Origin: Saccharomonospora xinjiangensis XJ-54
Lineage (GTDB): Bacteria > Actinomycetota > Actinomycetes > Mycobacteriales > Pseudonocardiaceae
Direction: 5' to 3'
Assembly: GCF_000258175.1 (NCBI RefSeq)
Contig: NZ_JH636049.1
Span: 3,263,482 to 3,327,481, forward strand
DNA length: 64,000 nucleotides
Below are positions 34,572 through 43,793 of this stretch, one piece after another. The position numbers and the translations under genes were made by a program. Numbering within the stretch: position 1 is the stretch's first letter; each line of letters starts with the position of its first letter. Below the pieces are notes generated by a model. It saw only the letters and a list, made by a program, of their open reading frames with translations, was not told the origin of the DNA and searched no databases.

Positions 34572-35393
34572 ATGCCCCAGCGTTTCCGAACCCGTGATCT
34601 GACCCGTGATGTCGCCGCCGTCGTGCTGGGCCTCGGACTGACGGCGGTCGCCGTGGCGCCCGCGCTCGCGACCGAGGTCGCCGGCGAGGTGGACGCCATG
34701 TCCGCGACGGACGCCGGACAAGACCCGCGCGCGGAGGTCCACGACGGCAATGCGGTGGACTGCGAGGACTTCGGCGGTGGCATCCTGGTGAAGGTTGGCG
34801 ACGACGAGAAGATCGAGAACGTCGCACTCACCTACGAAGGTGGCGTGCCAGGACAGGACCAGTACCTGACGATCACCGAAGTGCCGTCCGGCATCGACGT
34901 CACCGCGATCGTCGTGAAGGGCGGCGACGGCTACAACGTCTACGTCCCCGGCGCGCGGGATCTGCTCGAGACCGTGCCGTGGGCGGACTTGCGAGCCCCG
35001 TTGAACAACGGCGGCAATATTCCCGCCATCAGCCACTGGTACGCCTGCGGCGCGGAGAAGCCGTCCGCCACGCCGACGTCCGAACCCACGAACCCGAACC
35101 CCGGCGAGCCGGAGCCGAGCCAGACACCGGGTGAGGAATCGCCGTCGGGCGAACCGACCGAAGCGCCTCCGTCGTCCGGCGCCGGAGCCCCGGCAACCTC
35201 GACTCCCTCTGGTGGAGGCGCGAGCGTTCCCGAGACCACCGAGAGCGCGCCCGCGCCGGTGGCGGAAGACGACGACCTCGCGTCAACCGGGTTCAGCGGT
35301 GGCTGGCTGATCGGGCTCGGCGCCGCACTGGTCGCAGGCGGTGGAGCACTGCTCGCCGTGACGAGGCTGCGCAAGGGCAAGACCACGTCCTGA
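34572..35393 (+). CDS. Surface protein with LAxTG sortase sorting signal
   Basis: Exported cell-wall protein of 273 residues. A signal peptide (VVLGLGLTAVAVAPALATEV) is followed by a folded domain of about 120 residues with two Cys (VDCEDFGGGI and HWYACGAE) likely forming a disulfide, then a Pro/Ser/Thr/Glu stalk of about 80 residues. The C-terminus has LASTG, a hydrophobic helix (GWLIGLGAALVAGGGALLAV) and the basic tail RLRKGKTTS, the class E LAxTG pattern of actinobacteria. No sortase gene lies in the window, so it would be anchored by a housekeeping sortase. Function of the folded domain unknown. Confidence 0.82.
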   Translation: MPQRFRTRDLTRDVAAVVLGLGLTAVAVAPALATEVAGEVDAMSATDAGQDPRAEVHDGNAVDCEDFGGGILVKVGDDEKIENVALTYEGGVPGQDQYLTITEVPSGIDVTAIVVKGGDGYNVYVPGARDLLETVPWADLRAPLNNGGNIPAISHWYACGAEKPSATPTSEPTNPNPGEPEPSQTPGEESPSGEPTEAPPSSGAGAPATSTPSGGGASVPETTESAPAPVAEDDDLASTGFSGGWLIGLGAALVAGGGALLAVTRLRKGKTTS

Positions 35394-35396
35394 TCG

Positions 35397-35427
35397 CCGT
35401 GTTCGGCGTCTACGCCGCCGAACACGG
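35397..35427. terminator. Bidirectional terminator hairpin
   Basis: CCGTGTTCGGCG (35397-35408) and CGCCGAACACGG (35416-35427) form a perfect 12-bp stem with a 7-nt loop, between the convergent sortase substrate and membrane protein genes. Confidence 0.75.
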
Positions 35428-35432
35428 GCAGG

Positions 35433-37778
35433 TCAGCCCGGCCTGCCCACGACACGGCCAGTTCTCGGAGTTCCGAGAATGTCGCTGGGCGCTGGTCCCG
35501 TCGGCCGGGTCGGCTCAGGGATGACAGGGGATATCCCGTCGAGGCCCGCAGCGTAGGCCACGGCCCTGTCCCACTCGGGTTCGGCGATGTAGTCGGCGTG
35601 CCTGCGCACGCCGGGCGCCCAGCGTCGCCCCTTGACAGGGCCCTGCGCCGGATCCGGAAGCCAGTGGTCTCCGCCGAGCACCAGGACACCGTGGGGGCCT
35701 CGGTCGGCGGGTTCGAGGGGACCGACCCTGCCTTCGGGCAGGTAACCTATGCCGAGAAGTTCACCGCCCGCGACCTGGTGGCGCCAGGTGGTGGCGCCAC
35801 CGCCGAAGGTGTCGGTGCCCCGGCAAAGCCCGCGCCAGCGGCCGTCGAGAGCACCGAAGAGCGTGACGAGCCCGTCGTGCCCGAACACGCCGGGAAACGC
35901 GCGCTGATATCCCCACTGCAACGGTGTGCCTGCCGTGAGCAGGCCGAGTCGCTCCAGCTCGGCGGCATCCAGCTCGTCGGAGAGCCTGCCTGCGGTGATC
36001 ACAGCCAGCAGGCCGCCGACGTGGTATCCGGCGAGCACGACCCTGCTGTCCGGTGTGCGCAGATGTTCCTTCGTGCGTTCCGCGAGCTCGGGGACGACCT
36101 TCAGCGCGTAGGACGGCGGCACCACCGGGTGCGCGACCCGGGGCCAGAAACACACGAGGTCGGCGAACGCGGCGAGATGGCGAACACGCATCGTGCCGGT
36201 CGCGGTGGTGAGGACCGCGCGCAGGAGCGCACCGGCGAGCCCACCGAGTGCCACAACCCCGACCGCCGACAGCGGCGCAAGGACGCTGGGGAGGTCGAAC
36301 GCCCCGAGTCGCACGGCCATGAGCACCGCAGCCCCGACGATCATGGCGAGGACCACGGCCAGGACGATCCGGTGCAGATGCTTGCGTTCCCAGGCCGCGC
36401 GCGCCCAGGCGTCCGCCGCGTCGTCGATGTCCTCCTCGCGGGTTTCCATGAGGTGCAGCACCTCGGGCACTCCGCGCCGGGCTCGGCGAAGTGGCACGGA
36501 CACCGTGAACACCGGTACGGCGACAAGCGCTGCGAACACCAGTCCGGCGCCCCAGAGCAACGTGATCAACGTGTATCCCTGGGGGAGAGCGAGCGAGGGA
36601 TCGAGCAGGTGCCTCGCCGCGATGGCTGTACCGGCGCCGAAGCCACCGCCGAGCAGTGCGGCGAGCGCGAGCGCGGGTGCGGCGGCCCAGCCCCCTGCCC
36701 ACGGCCGGAGCCGCCGGGGCAGCGCCGACCACGCTTTCCTTGCCACGACGGCTGTGGGCACGAGAAGCAGCGCGAAGAGTACGCATACCGCGAACAACGC
36801 CGCGGCCACCAGTTCCACCGTCGCGTTCGCGCCTGCCGACACCCTCGCCGTCAGCGGCGTCGCCGCGAACGACGCCAAGGTGACGAGCAGCAGCGCCAGC
36901 GCGATGAGCGCGGCGCGGGACACCGGCCCGAGCAGGCGGTGGGCGTGCAGTGCCGCAGCGCCGGAGCTGAAGCCGAGCAGCGCGAGCGCGACGGCCCAGA
37001 CGACGGCGTCCACGATCCGGTCTGGTGCTGTCAGCGGACCGCCGAGCAGCACGAGCACGACGACGCCGAGCGCGGCAACCGTGTGCAGGCAGCGCAGGGT
37101 TGTCGTCTCCTGCTCGTCGTCCAGCAATGTGCCGCCGGGGAGGTGGGACTTGCGCTCACGAAGACGAGGCGCGTTGACCTTCCAGGAGGTCGAGGTCACC
37201 GCGAAGAGCACTCCGATCAGCCCCAGCAGCGGTGTGAGCCCCAGAACGGTGCGTACGGCGGGTATCTCCCGCATCCAGGCCGGTGCGCCGTCGAGGCATC
37301 CGGCTCCCGGAGAAAGGCATTGGACTGCCAGCAGATCGAGGCTGATGACCGCGAGCTGACCCACCAGCAGCATGGTCAGCAGCAGCGCGGCGACCCGCAG
37401 CAACGCCCTGCAGACCGCCGACAGCGCCAGCGAGGCTCGGGAACCCGATTCGGGTGGCAGCATCCACTGTGCGACGTTGACAAGGGCGAAGGGGAAGAGC
37501 AGCGCCCACGCCGCCTTCGCGGCACCGCCCGAGGTCATCCGGCTCCACAGATAGCCCTCCAGTGTCCGGGACACGGAACGGCCGGGCGCCTGCAACACCG
37601 GCCCCGGCGCGGGTCTGCGCAGCCGGTCGCTCGGCCGGATGATCCTGCCGACGCCGTCTCCCGCGACGTCAACGGTGCCCATCGAGTCCAGTAGGTTGTC
37701 GCCGGTGGTGCCGATGAGTCCCGGCACTCGCAGTTCGACGACATGGGTGTCTGGCCCGGGAAGTGGCACGCGCGTCAC
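35433..37778 (-). CDS. Large membrane protein with alpha/beta-hydrolase-like C-terminal region
   Basis: Membrane protein of about 781 residues. An N-terminal soluble part (HVVELRVPGLIGTTGDNLLD) matches the opening beta-strand and oxyanion region of hydrolase-like proteins; it is followed by roughly ten transmembrane segments and a C-terminal region with VVLAGYHVGGLLAVITAGRL, placed where hydrolases have the GxSxG elbow. The nucleophile serine appears replaced by His, so activity is doubtful. Actinomycetes often have such lipase-like membrane proteins of unknown role. GTG 37778 gives the conserved start; the frame stays open to 37934, and GTG 37853 is possible. Confidence 0.7.
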   Translation of the reverse strand: MTRVPLPGPDTHVVELRVPGLIGTTGDNLLDSMGTVDVAGDGVGRIIRPSDRLRRPAPGPVLQAPGRSVSRTLEGYLWSRMTSGGAAKAAWALLFPFALVNVAQWMLPPESGSRASLALSAVCRALLRVAALLLTMLLVGQLAVISLDLLAVQCLSPGAGCLDGAPAWMREIPAVRTVLGLTPLLGLIGVLFAVTSTSWKVNAPRLRERKSHLPGGTLLDDEQETTTLRCLHTVAALGVVVLVLLGGPLTAPDRIVDAVVWAVALALLGFSSGAAALHAHRLLGPVSRAALIALALLLVTLASFAATPLTARVSAGANATVELVAAALFAVCVLFALLLVPTAVVARKAWSALPRRLRPWAGGWAAAPALALAALLGGGFGAGTAIAARHLLDPSLALPQGYTLITLLWGAGLVFAALVAVPVFTVSVPLRRARRGVPEVLHLMETREEDIDDAADAWARAAWERKHLHRIVLAVVLAMIVGAAVLMAVRLGAFDLPSVLAPLSAVGVVALGGLAGALLRAVLTTATGTMRVRHLAAFADLVCFWPRVAHPVVPPSYALKVVPELAERTKEHLRTPDSRVVLAGYHVGGLLAVITAGRLSDELDAAELERLGLLTAGTPLQWGYQRAFPGVFGHDGLVTLFGALDGRWRGLCRGTDTFGGGATTWRHQVAGGELLGIGYLPEGRVGPLEPADRGPHGVLVLGGDHWLPDPAQGPVKGRRWAPGVRRHADYIAEPEWDRAVAYAAGLDGISPVIPEPTRPTGPAPSDILGTPRTGRVVGRPG

Positions 37779-37933
37779 ACCTCGCTCATCGGGGATGGGA
37801 AAACCGGAACCGTTAACTCTCCTGGTCGGCGCCGAAGACGATCGTGTACCCACGGTAACGAAGTCGCGACGTTTTCGCTGGTTGTCCTGCTCGCGCCGTG
37901 GTTCTCGCCAGAGCGAAACCGGCGTGAGCCACA

Positions 37934-38614
37934 ATGGAACGCATGGGGAGACTGGTGGTCGTCGAGGGCCTCGACGGAGCGGGCAAGCGCACGTTGACCG
38001 GCGCGCTGACCGCGGCTCTGCACGAGCAGGGGGCCACGGTCACCACCGCGGCCTTCCCCCGTTACGGCACCGACGTGCACGCCGACCTCGTCAAGGAGGC
38101 GCTGCACGGTGAGCACGGAGATCTCGCCGACTCCGTGTACGGGATGGGGCTGCTCTACGCGCTGGACCGCAGGGACGCCGCCGACGACATCCGCACGGCG
38201 CTCGCCGAGCACGACGTCGTGATTCTCGACCGGTATGTCGCGTCGAACGCCGCCTATCAGGCCGCCCGGCTTCGCCAGGGCATCGACGGCCCCGTGGTGC
38301 GCTGGGTGCGCGAGCTGGAGATCGAACGGTTCGGACTTCCGGTTCCCGACCTGCAACTGCTGCTCAGAGTGCCCGTCGCGGTCGCCGCGAGTCGGGCAGC
38401 GAACAGGGCGCGACAGGATTCGTCGAGGGCCATGGACGTGTTCGAGTCCGACGGCGCCCTCCAGGACCGGTGTGCGCGGGTCTACGAGGAGCTGGCCGCC
38501 GCGCACTGGCTCTCGGAGTGGCACGTCGTTGACGGGAACCGCGAGCTGACCAGCGGGCCGGAGCCCACCGAGTCGGTCGCCGTGCTCGCGAAGGGGCTCT
38601 ACTTCGGGAAGTGA
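37934..38614 (+). CDS. tmk: Thymidylate kinase
   Basis: Phosphorylates dTMP to dTDP; cytoplasmic, 226 residues. The P-loop is EGLDGAGKRT, with Arg-Thr in place of Ser/Thr-Thr as in the mycobacterial enzyme; the DR(Y/H) motif is LDRYVASNAAYQAAR near residue 97 and the LID region is ANRARQDSSRAMD. ATG 37934 or ATG 37943 can start. It precedes mtrA as in mycobacteria, although an IclR-family gene on the other strand is inserted between them here. Its end overlaps that gene by 16 bp. Confidence 0.92.
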   Translation: MERMGRLVVVEGLDGAGKRTLTGALTAALHEQGATVTTAAFPRYGTDVHADLVKEALHGEHGDLADSVYGMGLLYALDRRDAADDIRTALAEHDVVILDRYVASNAAYQAARLRQGIDGPVVRWVRELEIERFGLPVPDLQLLLRVPVAVAASRAANRARQDSSRAMDVFESDGALQDRCARVYEELAAAHWLSEWHVVDGNRELTSGPEPTESVAVLAKGLYFGK

Positions 38615-39384
38615 CCCAGCTGCGCCGACAGCGCCGTCGCGGCGTCGGTCAGCGGACCGATGAGTTGCCGGGCGCGCTCTCGCGAGAGCCGATAGGACGG
38701 GCCCGACGCGCTCATCGCGGCGATCACCCGCCCCTCACCGCCGAAGACGGGTACCGCCACGGCGTGCATGCCGAGTTCCAGTTCCTCGAACGAGGCGGCA
38801 TACCCGGCCTTCCGCACATGGCCGAGTTCGGCGAGGAGCTCGTCCGGCTGCACGATCGTGGACGGCGTGTACCGCTCCAGCTGCCCGTGCAGCAAGGGCA
38901 CACGCTGCTGTTCCGGCATGTAGGCCAGCAGCACTTTGCCGCTGGACGTGGCGTGCAGCGGGGTGCGCCTGCCCGTCCAATTCCTCGCGGTGACGGACGC
39001 GGACCCGAAAGCCTGGCTGATGTTGATCGCCACGCCGCCGTCGGCGACGGCGATGTTGACGGTCTCCCCGAGCGACTCCGCGAGCGACAGGCAGGTCTGG
39101 TTGCCGAGGGTGGCGAGGTCCAGCCTGCTCATCGCGGCCCCTGCCAGCCGGACGACGCCGAACCCGATGGCGTACTTGCCTCGCTTCCCTAGCTTCTCGA
39201 CGAGATGGCGCGACTCCAATGCACTCATGAGCCGCGAGGCCGTTGACTTGTGCACACCCAGCTCGGCCGCGATGTCGGTGATGCCTGCCTCTCCCTCCTT
39301 GGCGAGCAGTTCCAGCGCGCTGATCGCGCGATCGACGGACTGCACGGTCGTGGCGGCGCCTTTCGCTGACTCGGGGTTCCGCAT
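38599..39384 (-). CDS. IclR-family transcriptional regulator
   Basis: DNA-binding regulator of 261 residues. A winged helix-turn-helix (about 15-80, AISALELLAKEGEAGITDIA then LGVHKSTASRLMSALESR) is joined to the IclR effector domain (about 90-255) with RTPLHATSSGKVLLAYMPEQ and the small-molecule pocket region SFEELELGMHAVAVPVF. ATG 39384 gives the family-typical N-terminus; the open frame before it is unsupported. Targets and effector are unknown; no catabolic genes adjoin it. It interrupts the tmk-mtrA neighbourhood seen in mycobacteria. Confidence 0.88.
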   Translation of the reverse strand: MRNPESAKGAATTVQSVDRAISALELLAKEGEAGITDIAAELGVHKSTASRLMSALESRHLVEKLGKRGKYAIGFGVVRLAGAAMSRLDLATLGNQTCLSLAESLGETVNIAVADGGVAINISQAFGSASVTARNWTGRRTPLHATSSGKVLLAYMPEQQRVPLLHGQLERYTPSTIVQPDELLAELGHVRKAGYAASFEELELGMHAVAVPVFGGEGRVIAAMSASGPSYRLSRERARQLIGPLTDAATALSAQLGHFPK

Positions 39385-39551
39385 GGCGCAACGGTAACGT
39401 GCCGGAGCAAGAGCCCAGGTCACGTGCGGTTGCCGCGACGCGACCCGGGCGCCCGGTTCGTCGCTCCGGGCGAGGGCGTACGCCCCATCGTCGCGCGGGC
39501 CTGCCACATCTTGACCGGGTCGTGCACAATGCGCGCGGCGACAGTGCGAAC

Positions 39552-40238
39552 ATGTGGCCCATGAAGGCGCGTGTGCTGGTCGTCGATGACGACCCCGCTC
39601 TGGCTGAAATGCTCACCATCGTGCTGCGCGGTGAGGGGTTCGACACCGCCGTGGTGTCCGATGGCTCCCGTGCACTGCCCGCGGTGCGTGAACTCAAACC
39701 CGACCTGGTGCTGCTGGACCTCATGCTGCCGGGAATGAACGGCATCGACGTCTGCAAGGCGATCAGGGCCGAGTCGGGCGTGCCGATCGTGATGCTCACG
39801 GCCAAGAGCGACACCGTGGACATCGTTCTCGGACTCGAGTCCGGTGCCGACGACTACGTTGTCAAACCCTTCAAACCGAAGGAGCTGGTCGCGAGGGTGC
39901 GGGCGCGGCTTCGGCGGACCGAGTCCGAGCCTGCCGAGACGCTCACGATCGGTGACCTCACCATCGACGTGCCGGGGCACGAGGTGACGAGGGAAGGCAA
40001 GTCGATCGCGCTGACGCCGCTGGAGTTCGACCTGCTCGTGGCGCTGGCGAGGAAACCGCGCCAGGTGTTCACCCGCGAGGTGCTGCTCGAACAGGTGTGG
40101 GGCTACCGGCACGCCGCGGACACGCGGCTGGTCAACGTGCACGTGCAGCGCCTGCGGTCGAAGGTCGAGAAGGATCCCGAGCATCCTGAGGTGGTGCTCA
40201 CGGTCCGCGGTGTCGGTTACAAGGCTGGACCGCCGTGA
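39552..40238 (+). CDS. mtrA: MtrA response regulator
   Basis: Essential actinobacterial response regulator that couples cell division, wall metabolism and osmotic stress. 228 residues, the same length I recall for the mycobacterial protein. Receiver: VVDDDPALAEM, phospho-acceptor Asp56 in LVLLDLMLPGMNG, VMLTAKSD and DDYVVKPFKPKEL. The winged helix contains LTPLEFDLLVALARKPRQVF, WGYRHAADTRLVNVHVQRLR and VLTVRGVGYKAGPP. ATG 39552 is chosen to match that length; ATG 39561 would shorten it by three residues. The kinase gene mtrB follows after 20 bp. Confidence 0.95.
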   Translation: MWPMKARVLVVDDDPALAEMLTIVLRGEGFDTAVVSDGSRALPAVRELKPDLVLLDLMLPGMNGIDVCKAIRAESGVPIVMLTAKSDTVDIVLGLESGADDYVVKPFKPKELVARVRARLRRTESEPAETLTIGDLTIDVPGHEVTREGKSIALTPLEFDLLVALARKPRQVFTREVLLEQVWGYRHAADTRLVNVHVQRLRSKVEKDPEHPEVVLTVRGVGYKAGPP

Positions 40239-40258
40239 GGTGCGCTTAAGGTGAACCC

Positions 40259-41962
40259 ATGAACGGGCGGCTGGCGTCGATGGGCCGGTCGGCCTTGGCC
40301 GTGGCGAGGCGTGCGGCCGCGTACGGCAGGCGAAGGACGGGCGCGTTCGGCGAGCTGTGGCAACGTTCGTTGCAGTTCCGGGTGACGACGTCCACGCTCG
40401 CCCTGTCGTCGGCCGTTGTTTTCGTGCTCGGTGTCGTGCTGCAGAACCAGATCGTCGAACGGCTCCTCGACACCAAGGAGCGGGCCGCGATCGCGCAGTT
40501 GCACGTGGCCGTGCGCACTGCCGAGAACGAGCTGATGGGCGACGCGGGACAAGGCGACACCCTGCGCAACCGCCTTTCCAACGCGCTCAAGGCGCTGACC
40601 AGCAGTTCGGTGGCCACACAGGACATCGAGAACTCGGCGGCGGCAGGGGCGTTCGAGCCGGTGCTCGTGGCAGGCGATCCGAGCGACACCGACCGTGACC
40701 TGATCTACGCCGGCCCGATCGAGAACGTGCCGGGCGGCGTGATGAGTTACGCCGAGAACAACCAGGTCGCACGCCAGTACCACACCCAGGGTTCGACCTA
40801 CCTCGTCGTTGGCGCGCCGGTGACGACGGCGACCCGGCCGATCCAGCTGTACCTGCTGTTCCCGATGACCACAGAGCAGAACACCGTGGCCACCGTGCAG
40901 AACACGTTGCTCGTGGGCAGCGCGTTCCTGCTCGTGCTCCTCGCGGTGATCACCAACATGGTGACGCGGCAAGTGGTGCTTCCCGTCAGGAGAGCGGCGG
41001 CCGCCGCGGAGGGGTTCGCCGACGGCGATCTCGATCGCAGGCTCGACGTCACCGGTGAGGACGACCTCGCCAAGCTCGCCCTGTCGTACAACGACATGGC
41101 CGCGAGCATTCAGGAGCAGATCCGCAGGCTGGAGGAGTTCGGGCAGCTCCAACGCCGGTTCACCTCCGATGTCTCCCACGAGCTGCGCACGCCGCTCACG
41201 ACGGTGCGGATGGCCGCAGACGTGCTCTACGCATCGCGTGAGCAGTTCCCATCCGGACTCGCGCGGTCGTCGGAGCTGCTCGTTGACGAACTCGACCGGT
41301 TCGAAAGCCTGCTGCGCGACCTGCTGGAGATCAGCCGTCTCGACGCGGGAGTGGAGGAACTCGCCGCCGAGTCGGCCGACATCCGCCCCGTCGTCCACAG
41401 GGCCGTCGAGCAGGTGAAGGTCATCGCGGGAACGACCGGCAGCGAGATCGTCCTCGAACTGCCCGAAGAGGAGGTCACGGCCGAGTTCGACACCAGGCGG
41501 GTCGAGCGCATCCTGCGGAACCTGCTCGCGAACGCCGTCGATCACGGCGAAGGGCATCCTGTGCGGTTGCGGCTGGCCGCCGACGCGCACGCCGTCGCGA
41601 TCAGCGTGCGCGACTACGGTGTCGGCCTGCGGCAGGGTGAAGCGGAGCTGGTGTTCAACCGTTTCTGGCGCGCCGACCCCTCGCGTAACCGGCGAACGGG
41701 AGGCACCGGACTGGGCCTCGCGATCAGCCACGAGGACGCCCGCCTGCACGGCGGCTGGCTGGAGGCGTGGGGAGAGCCGGGCCACGGTTCCTGCTTCCGC
41801 CTCACCTTGCCCCGCGTCGCGGGCGACGAGCTCGAACACAGCCCCATCCCACTGCCTCCGGACCCACCGCAGACCGAAACGGCCCGCCAGGAGCAGCGGG
41901 AGGAATCGATCGGAGCTCACGCGAGCACGGATGTCGCGGCAGCACAGGAGGACGCACGGTGA
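40259..41962 (+). CDS. mtrB: MtrB sensor histidine kinase
   Basis: Membrane kinase for MtrA, 567 residues. Two transmembrane helices (about 50-70 and 220-240) flank an extracytoplasmic sensor of about 150 residues; a HAMP domain follows. His307 lies in the H-box SDVSHELRTPLTTVRMAADV; the N-box is LRNLLANAVDHGEG, G1 RDYGVGL, F-box VFNRFWRAD and G2 [11 protein letters not shown] charged Gln/Glu-rich tail of about 40 residues ends the protein. ATG 40259 is preceded by TAAGGTG. The stop overlaps lpqB by 4 bp, so sensor and lipoprotein modulator are made together. Confidence 0.95.
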   Translation: MNGRLASMGRSALAVARRAAAYGRRRTGAFGELWQRSLQFRVTTSTLALSSAVVFVLGVVLQNQIVERLLDTKERAAIAQLHVAVRTAENELMGDAGQGDTLRNRLSNALKALTSSSVATQDIENSAAAGAFEPVLVAGDPSDTDRDLIYAGPIENVPGGVMSYAENNQVARQYHTQGSTYLVVGAPVTTATRPIQLYLLFPMTTEQNTVATVQNTLLVGSAFLLVLLAVITNMVTRQVVLPVRRAAAAAEGFADGDLDRRLDVTGEDDLAKLALSYNDMAASIQEQIRRLEEFGQLQRRFTSDVSHELRTPLTTVRMAADVLYASREQFPSGLARSSELLVDELDRFESLLRDLLEISRLDAGVEELAAESADIRPVVHRAVEQVKVIAGTTGSEIVLELPEEEVTAEFDTRRVERILRNLLANAVDHGEGHPVRLRLAADAHAVAISVRDYGVGLRQGEAELVFNRFWRADPSRNRRTGGTGLGLAISHEDARLHGGWLEAWGEPGHGSCFRLTLPRVAGDELEHSPIPLPPDPPQTETARQEQREESIGAHASTDVAAAQEDAR

Positions 41963-43716
41963 GAAGACGACGCAGGTTCGCGAACGTCGCCGCTCTGGTG
42001 TCGGCCCTGCTCCTCGCCATCGTCACGGCGAGTTGCGCCGCGATCCCCACCGAGTCGCAACCCAAGGCGATCCCGCAGCCGAACGCGGGGCAGGCGACGC
42101 AGGAAGTGCCCGAGCCCGAACTCGGGCTCGACCCGTTGTCGGTGGTGAGGGAGTTCGTCCGTAACAGCGTGCAACCGGCGAACGACTACGCCGCGTCCCG
42201 CGCCTACCTCAGCGGCCCTTTGCGCGAGCAGTGGCAACCGGACCCGAGCCTCAGGGTGATCGAGGACGAGTTCGGCACCGTGTACGCACCCGAGGCGGAG
42301 CAGCCCGCGGACCCCAACGAGCGTGTCGTGGCGCTGCGGGCGGTTGAGGTCGGCAGGCTGGCCGCCGATCACTCGTTCATCGCCGGCGTCGAGGACTACC
42401 GCACGCCCGTGCGGGTGCGAAGGCAGGCCGACGGCGAATGGCGCATCGTCGATCCTCCCGACGGCATCGTGATCACGGAGAACGACTTCAACGACGCCTA
42501 CCTCCAGGTGCCGGTGTACTTCTTCGCGCCGGACTCGACGGCGCTCGTCTCCGACCTCCGATATGTGGTGGCCCGCCCCCAGTCCGGCCTGCCTGCGCGG
42601 GTGGTCGATCTGTTGCTGTCGGGTCCTTCGGACGGCCTGACCGGTGCGGTGCGCAACCCGATCGGTGAGTCGGCGGCACTCGACAGCAACGTCACCATCA
42701 GCAACGACGGTGCGCTCGTCGTGCCCTTGACCGGGCTCGGTGAGGAGCCGGTCCAGGAACGTGAACTGATGGCGGCGCAGGTCGTGCGCTCGCTGCAACA
42801 CGTCACGACGAGCCGGGTGAAGCTGCTCTCCGACGGCACACCGTTGGTGTCGGGACAGCCCGAATGGCGTCCCAGTGATCTCCCCGCGTACGACACGGTG
42901 TCGGCCCCGAGCGCGGAGCTGCCAGGGCTGATGACGGTGAACGGCAGGGTCCGTTCGCTCGGCACCGGCGCACCCATCGAGGGTCCCGCGGGATCGGGCG
43001 CGTATCAGGTCGTGAGCGCGGCTCAGGCCATCAACGGCAATCAGCTCGCGGTCGTCGTGTCCTCCGGCGACCAGGTGCGCTTGCGGGTCGGCGACTACGG
43101 CGCTCAGGCACAGGAGGTAGAGCTGACCGCCTCGCTGCTGACCAGACCGACCTGGCGCCCACCTGTCAGCAAGGACGACAAGTCCACAGAGGTGTGGACG
43201 GTCGCGGACGGCGATCAGGTGACCAGGGTGCAGCAGGACGCCGACGGACAGTGGGTGGCGTTGCCGGTCAACGCCTCGGAACTGTCCGATCCCGGCTGGA
43301 TCAGCGCACTGCGACTGTCCCGTGACGGGGCGAGGGCCGCGCTGGTCGTTGACGGCAAACTGGTGGTCGCCTCGGTGGTGCGCACAGCGTCGGGAGCGAC
43401 GTTGCGCGCACCGAGGGTGCTTCAGGAGGATCGGCTGACCTCAGTCGTCGATGTCGATTGGATCGATCACGACACCCTCGTCGCGGTCACTTCGTCGGAC
43501 AGAGCGCCCGTCGCGCGTGTCTCGGTGGACGGCTTCCAGTTCGACCAGTACAACACCTCGAATCTGACGCCGCCGATGCGCGCCGTCACGGCGGCGCCGG
43601 GACGGCCCATCGTCGTGGCCGACCGGAGCGGGCTGTGGACGGCGGCCGAGATCGGTGCGGTCTGGGTGCCGCATGATCAGAGCGCCGCGGGTGCGGAGCC
43701 GTTCTACCCCGGCTGA
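41959..43716 (+). CDS. lpqB: LpqB lipoprotein, MtrAB accessory factor
   Basis: Membrane-anchored lipoprotein, 585 residues, that in mycobacteria binds the MtrB sensor domain and modulates signalling. Signal peptide with lipobox VTASC at about residue 25. A GerMN domain (about 190-310) with ARVVDLLLSGPSDGLTGAVR is followed by the beta-propeller-like LpqB domain to the C-terminus (ISALRLSRDGARAALVVDG). GTG 41959 overlaps the mtrB stop (GTGA) and has AGGAGG upstream. A terminator hairpin begins at the stop codon, so comF is probably transcribed separately or by read-through. Confidence 0.94.
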   Translation: MRRRRRFANVAALVSALLLAIVTASCAAIPTESQPKAIPQPNAGQATQEVPEPELGLDPLSVVREFVRNSVQPANDYAASRAYLSGPLREQWQPDPSLRVIEDEFGTVYAPEAEQPADPNERVVALRAVEVGRLAADHSFIAGVEDYRTPVRVRRQADGEWRIVDPPDGIVITENDFNDAYLQVPVYFFAPDSTALVSDLRYVVARPQSGLPARVVDLLLSGPSDGLTGAVRNPIGESAALDSNVTISNDGALVVPLTGLGEEPVQERELMAAQVVRSLQHVTTSRVKLLSDGTPLVSGQPEWRPSDLPAYDTVSAPSAELPGLMTVNGRVRSLGTGAPIEGPAGSGAYQVVSAAQAINGNQLAVVVSSGDQVRLRVGDYGAQAQEVELTASLLTRPTWRPPVSKDDKSTEVWTVADGDQVTRVQQDADGQWVALPVNASELSDPGWISALRLSRDGARAALVVDGKLVVASVVRTASGATLRAPRVLQEDRLTSVVDVDWIDHDTLVAVTSSDRAPVARVSVDGFQFDQYNTSNLTPPMRAVTAAPGRPIVVADRSGLWTAAEIGAVWVPHDQSAAGAEPFYPG

Positions 43717-43740
43717 ACCGTTCGCGTACCGAACGGAGCC
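43711..43740 (+). terminator. Terminator after lpqB
   Basis: CCGTTCG (43718-43724) and CGAACGG (43730-43736) form the main stem, extended by GGCT/AGCC (43711-43714 with 43737-43740) around the TGA, followed by TTAT. Confidence 0.6.
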
Positions 43741-43793
43741 TTATCGCCCGCCGCACTGGGACTTTGTCGGAGGCGCGGGCGACGGTGTCCGCT

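Noticed and set aside
35598..37694. 698-codon open frame antisense to the large membrane protein
   Set aside because: Composition is Arg/Glu/Gln/Gly-rich with no recognisable motif; the opposite strand encodes a coherent membrane protein.
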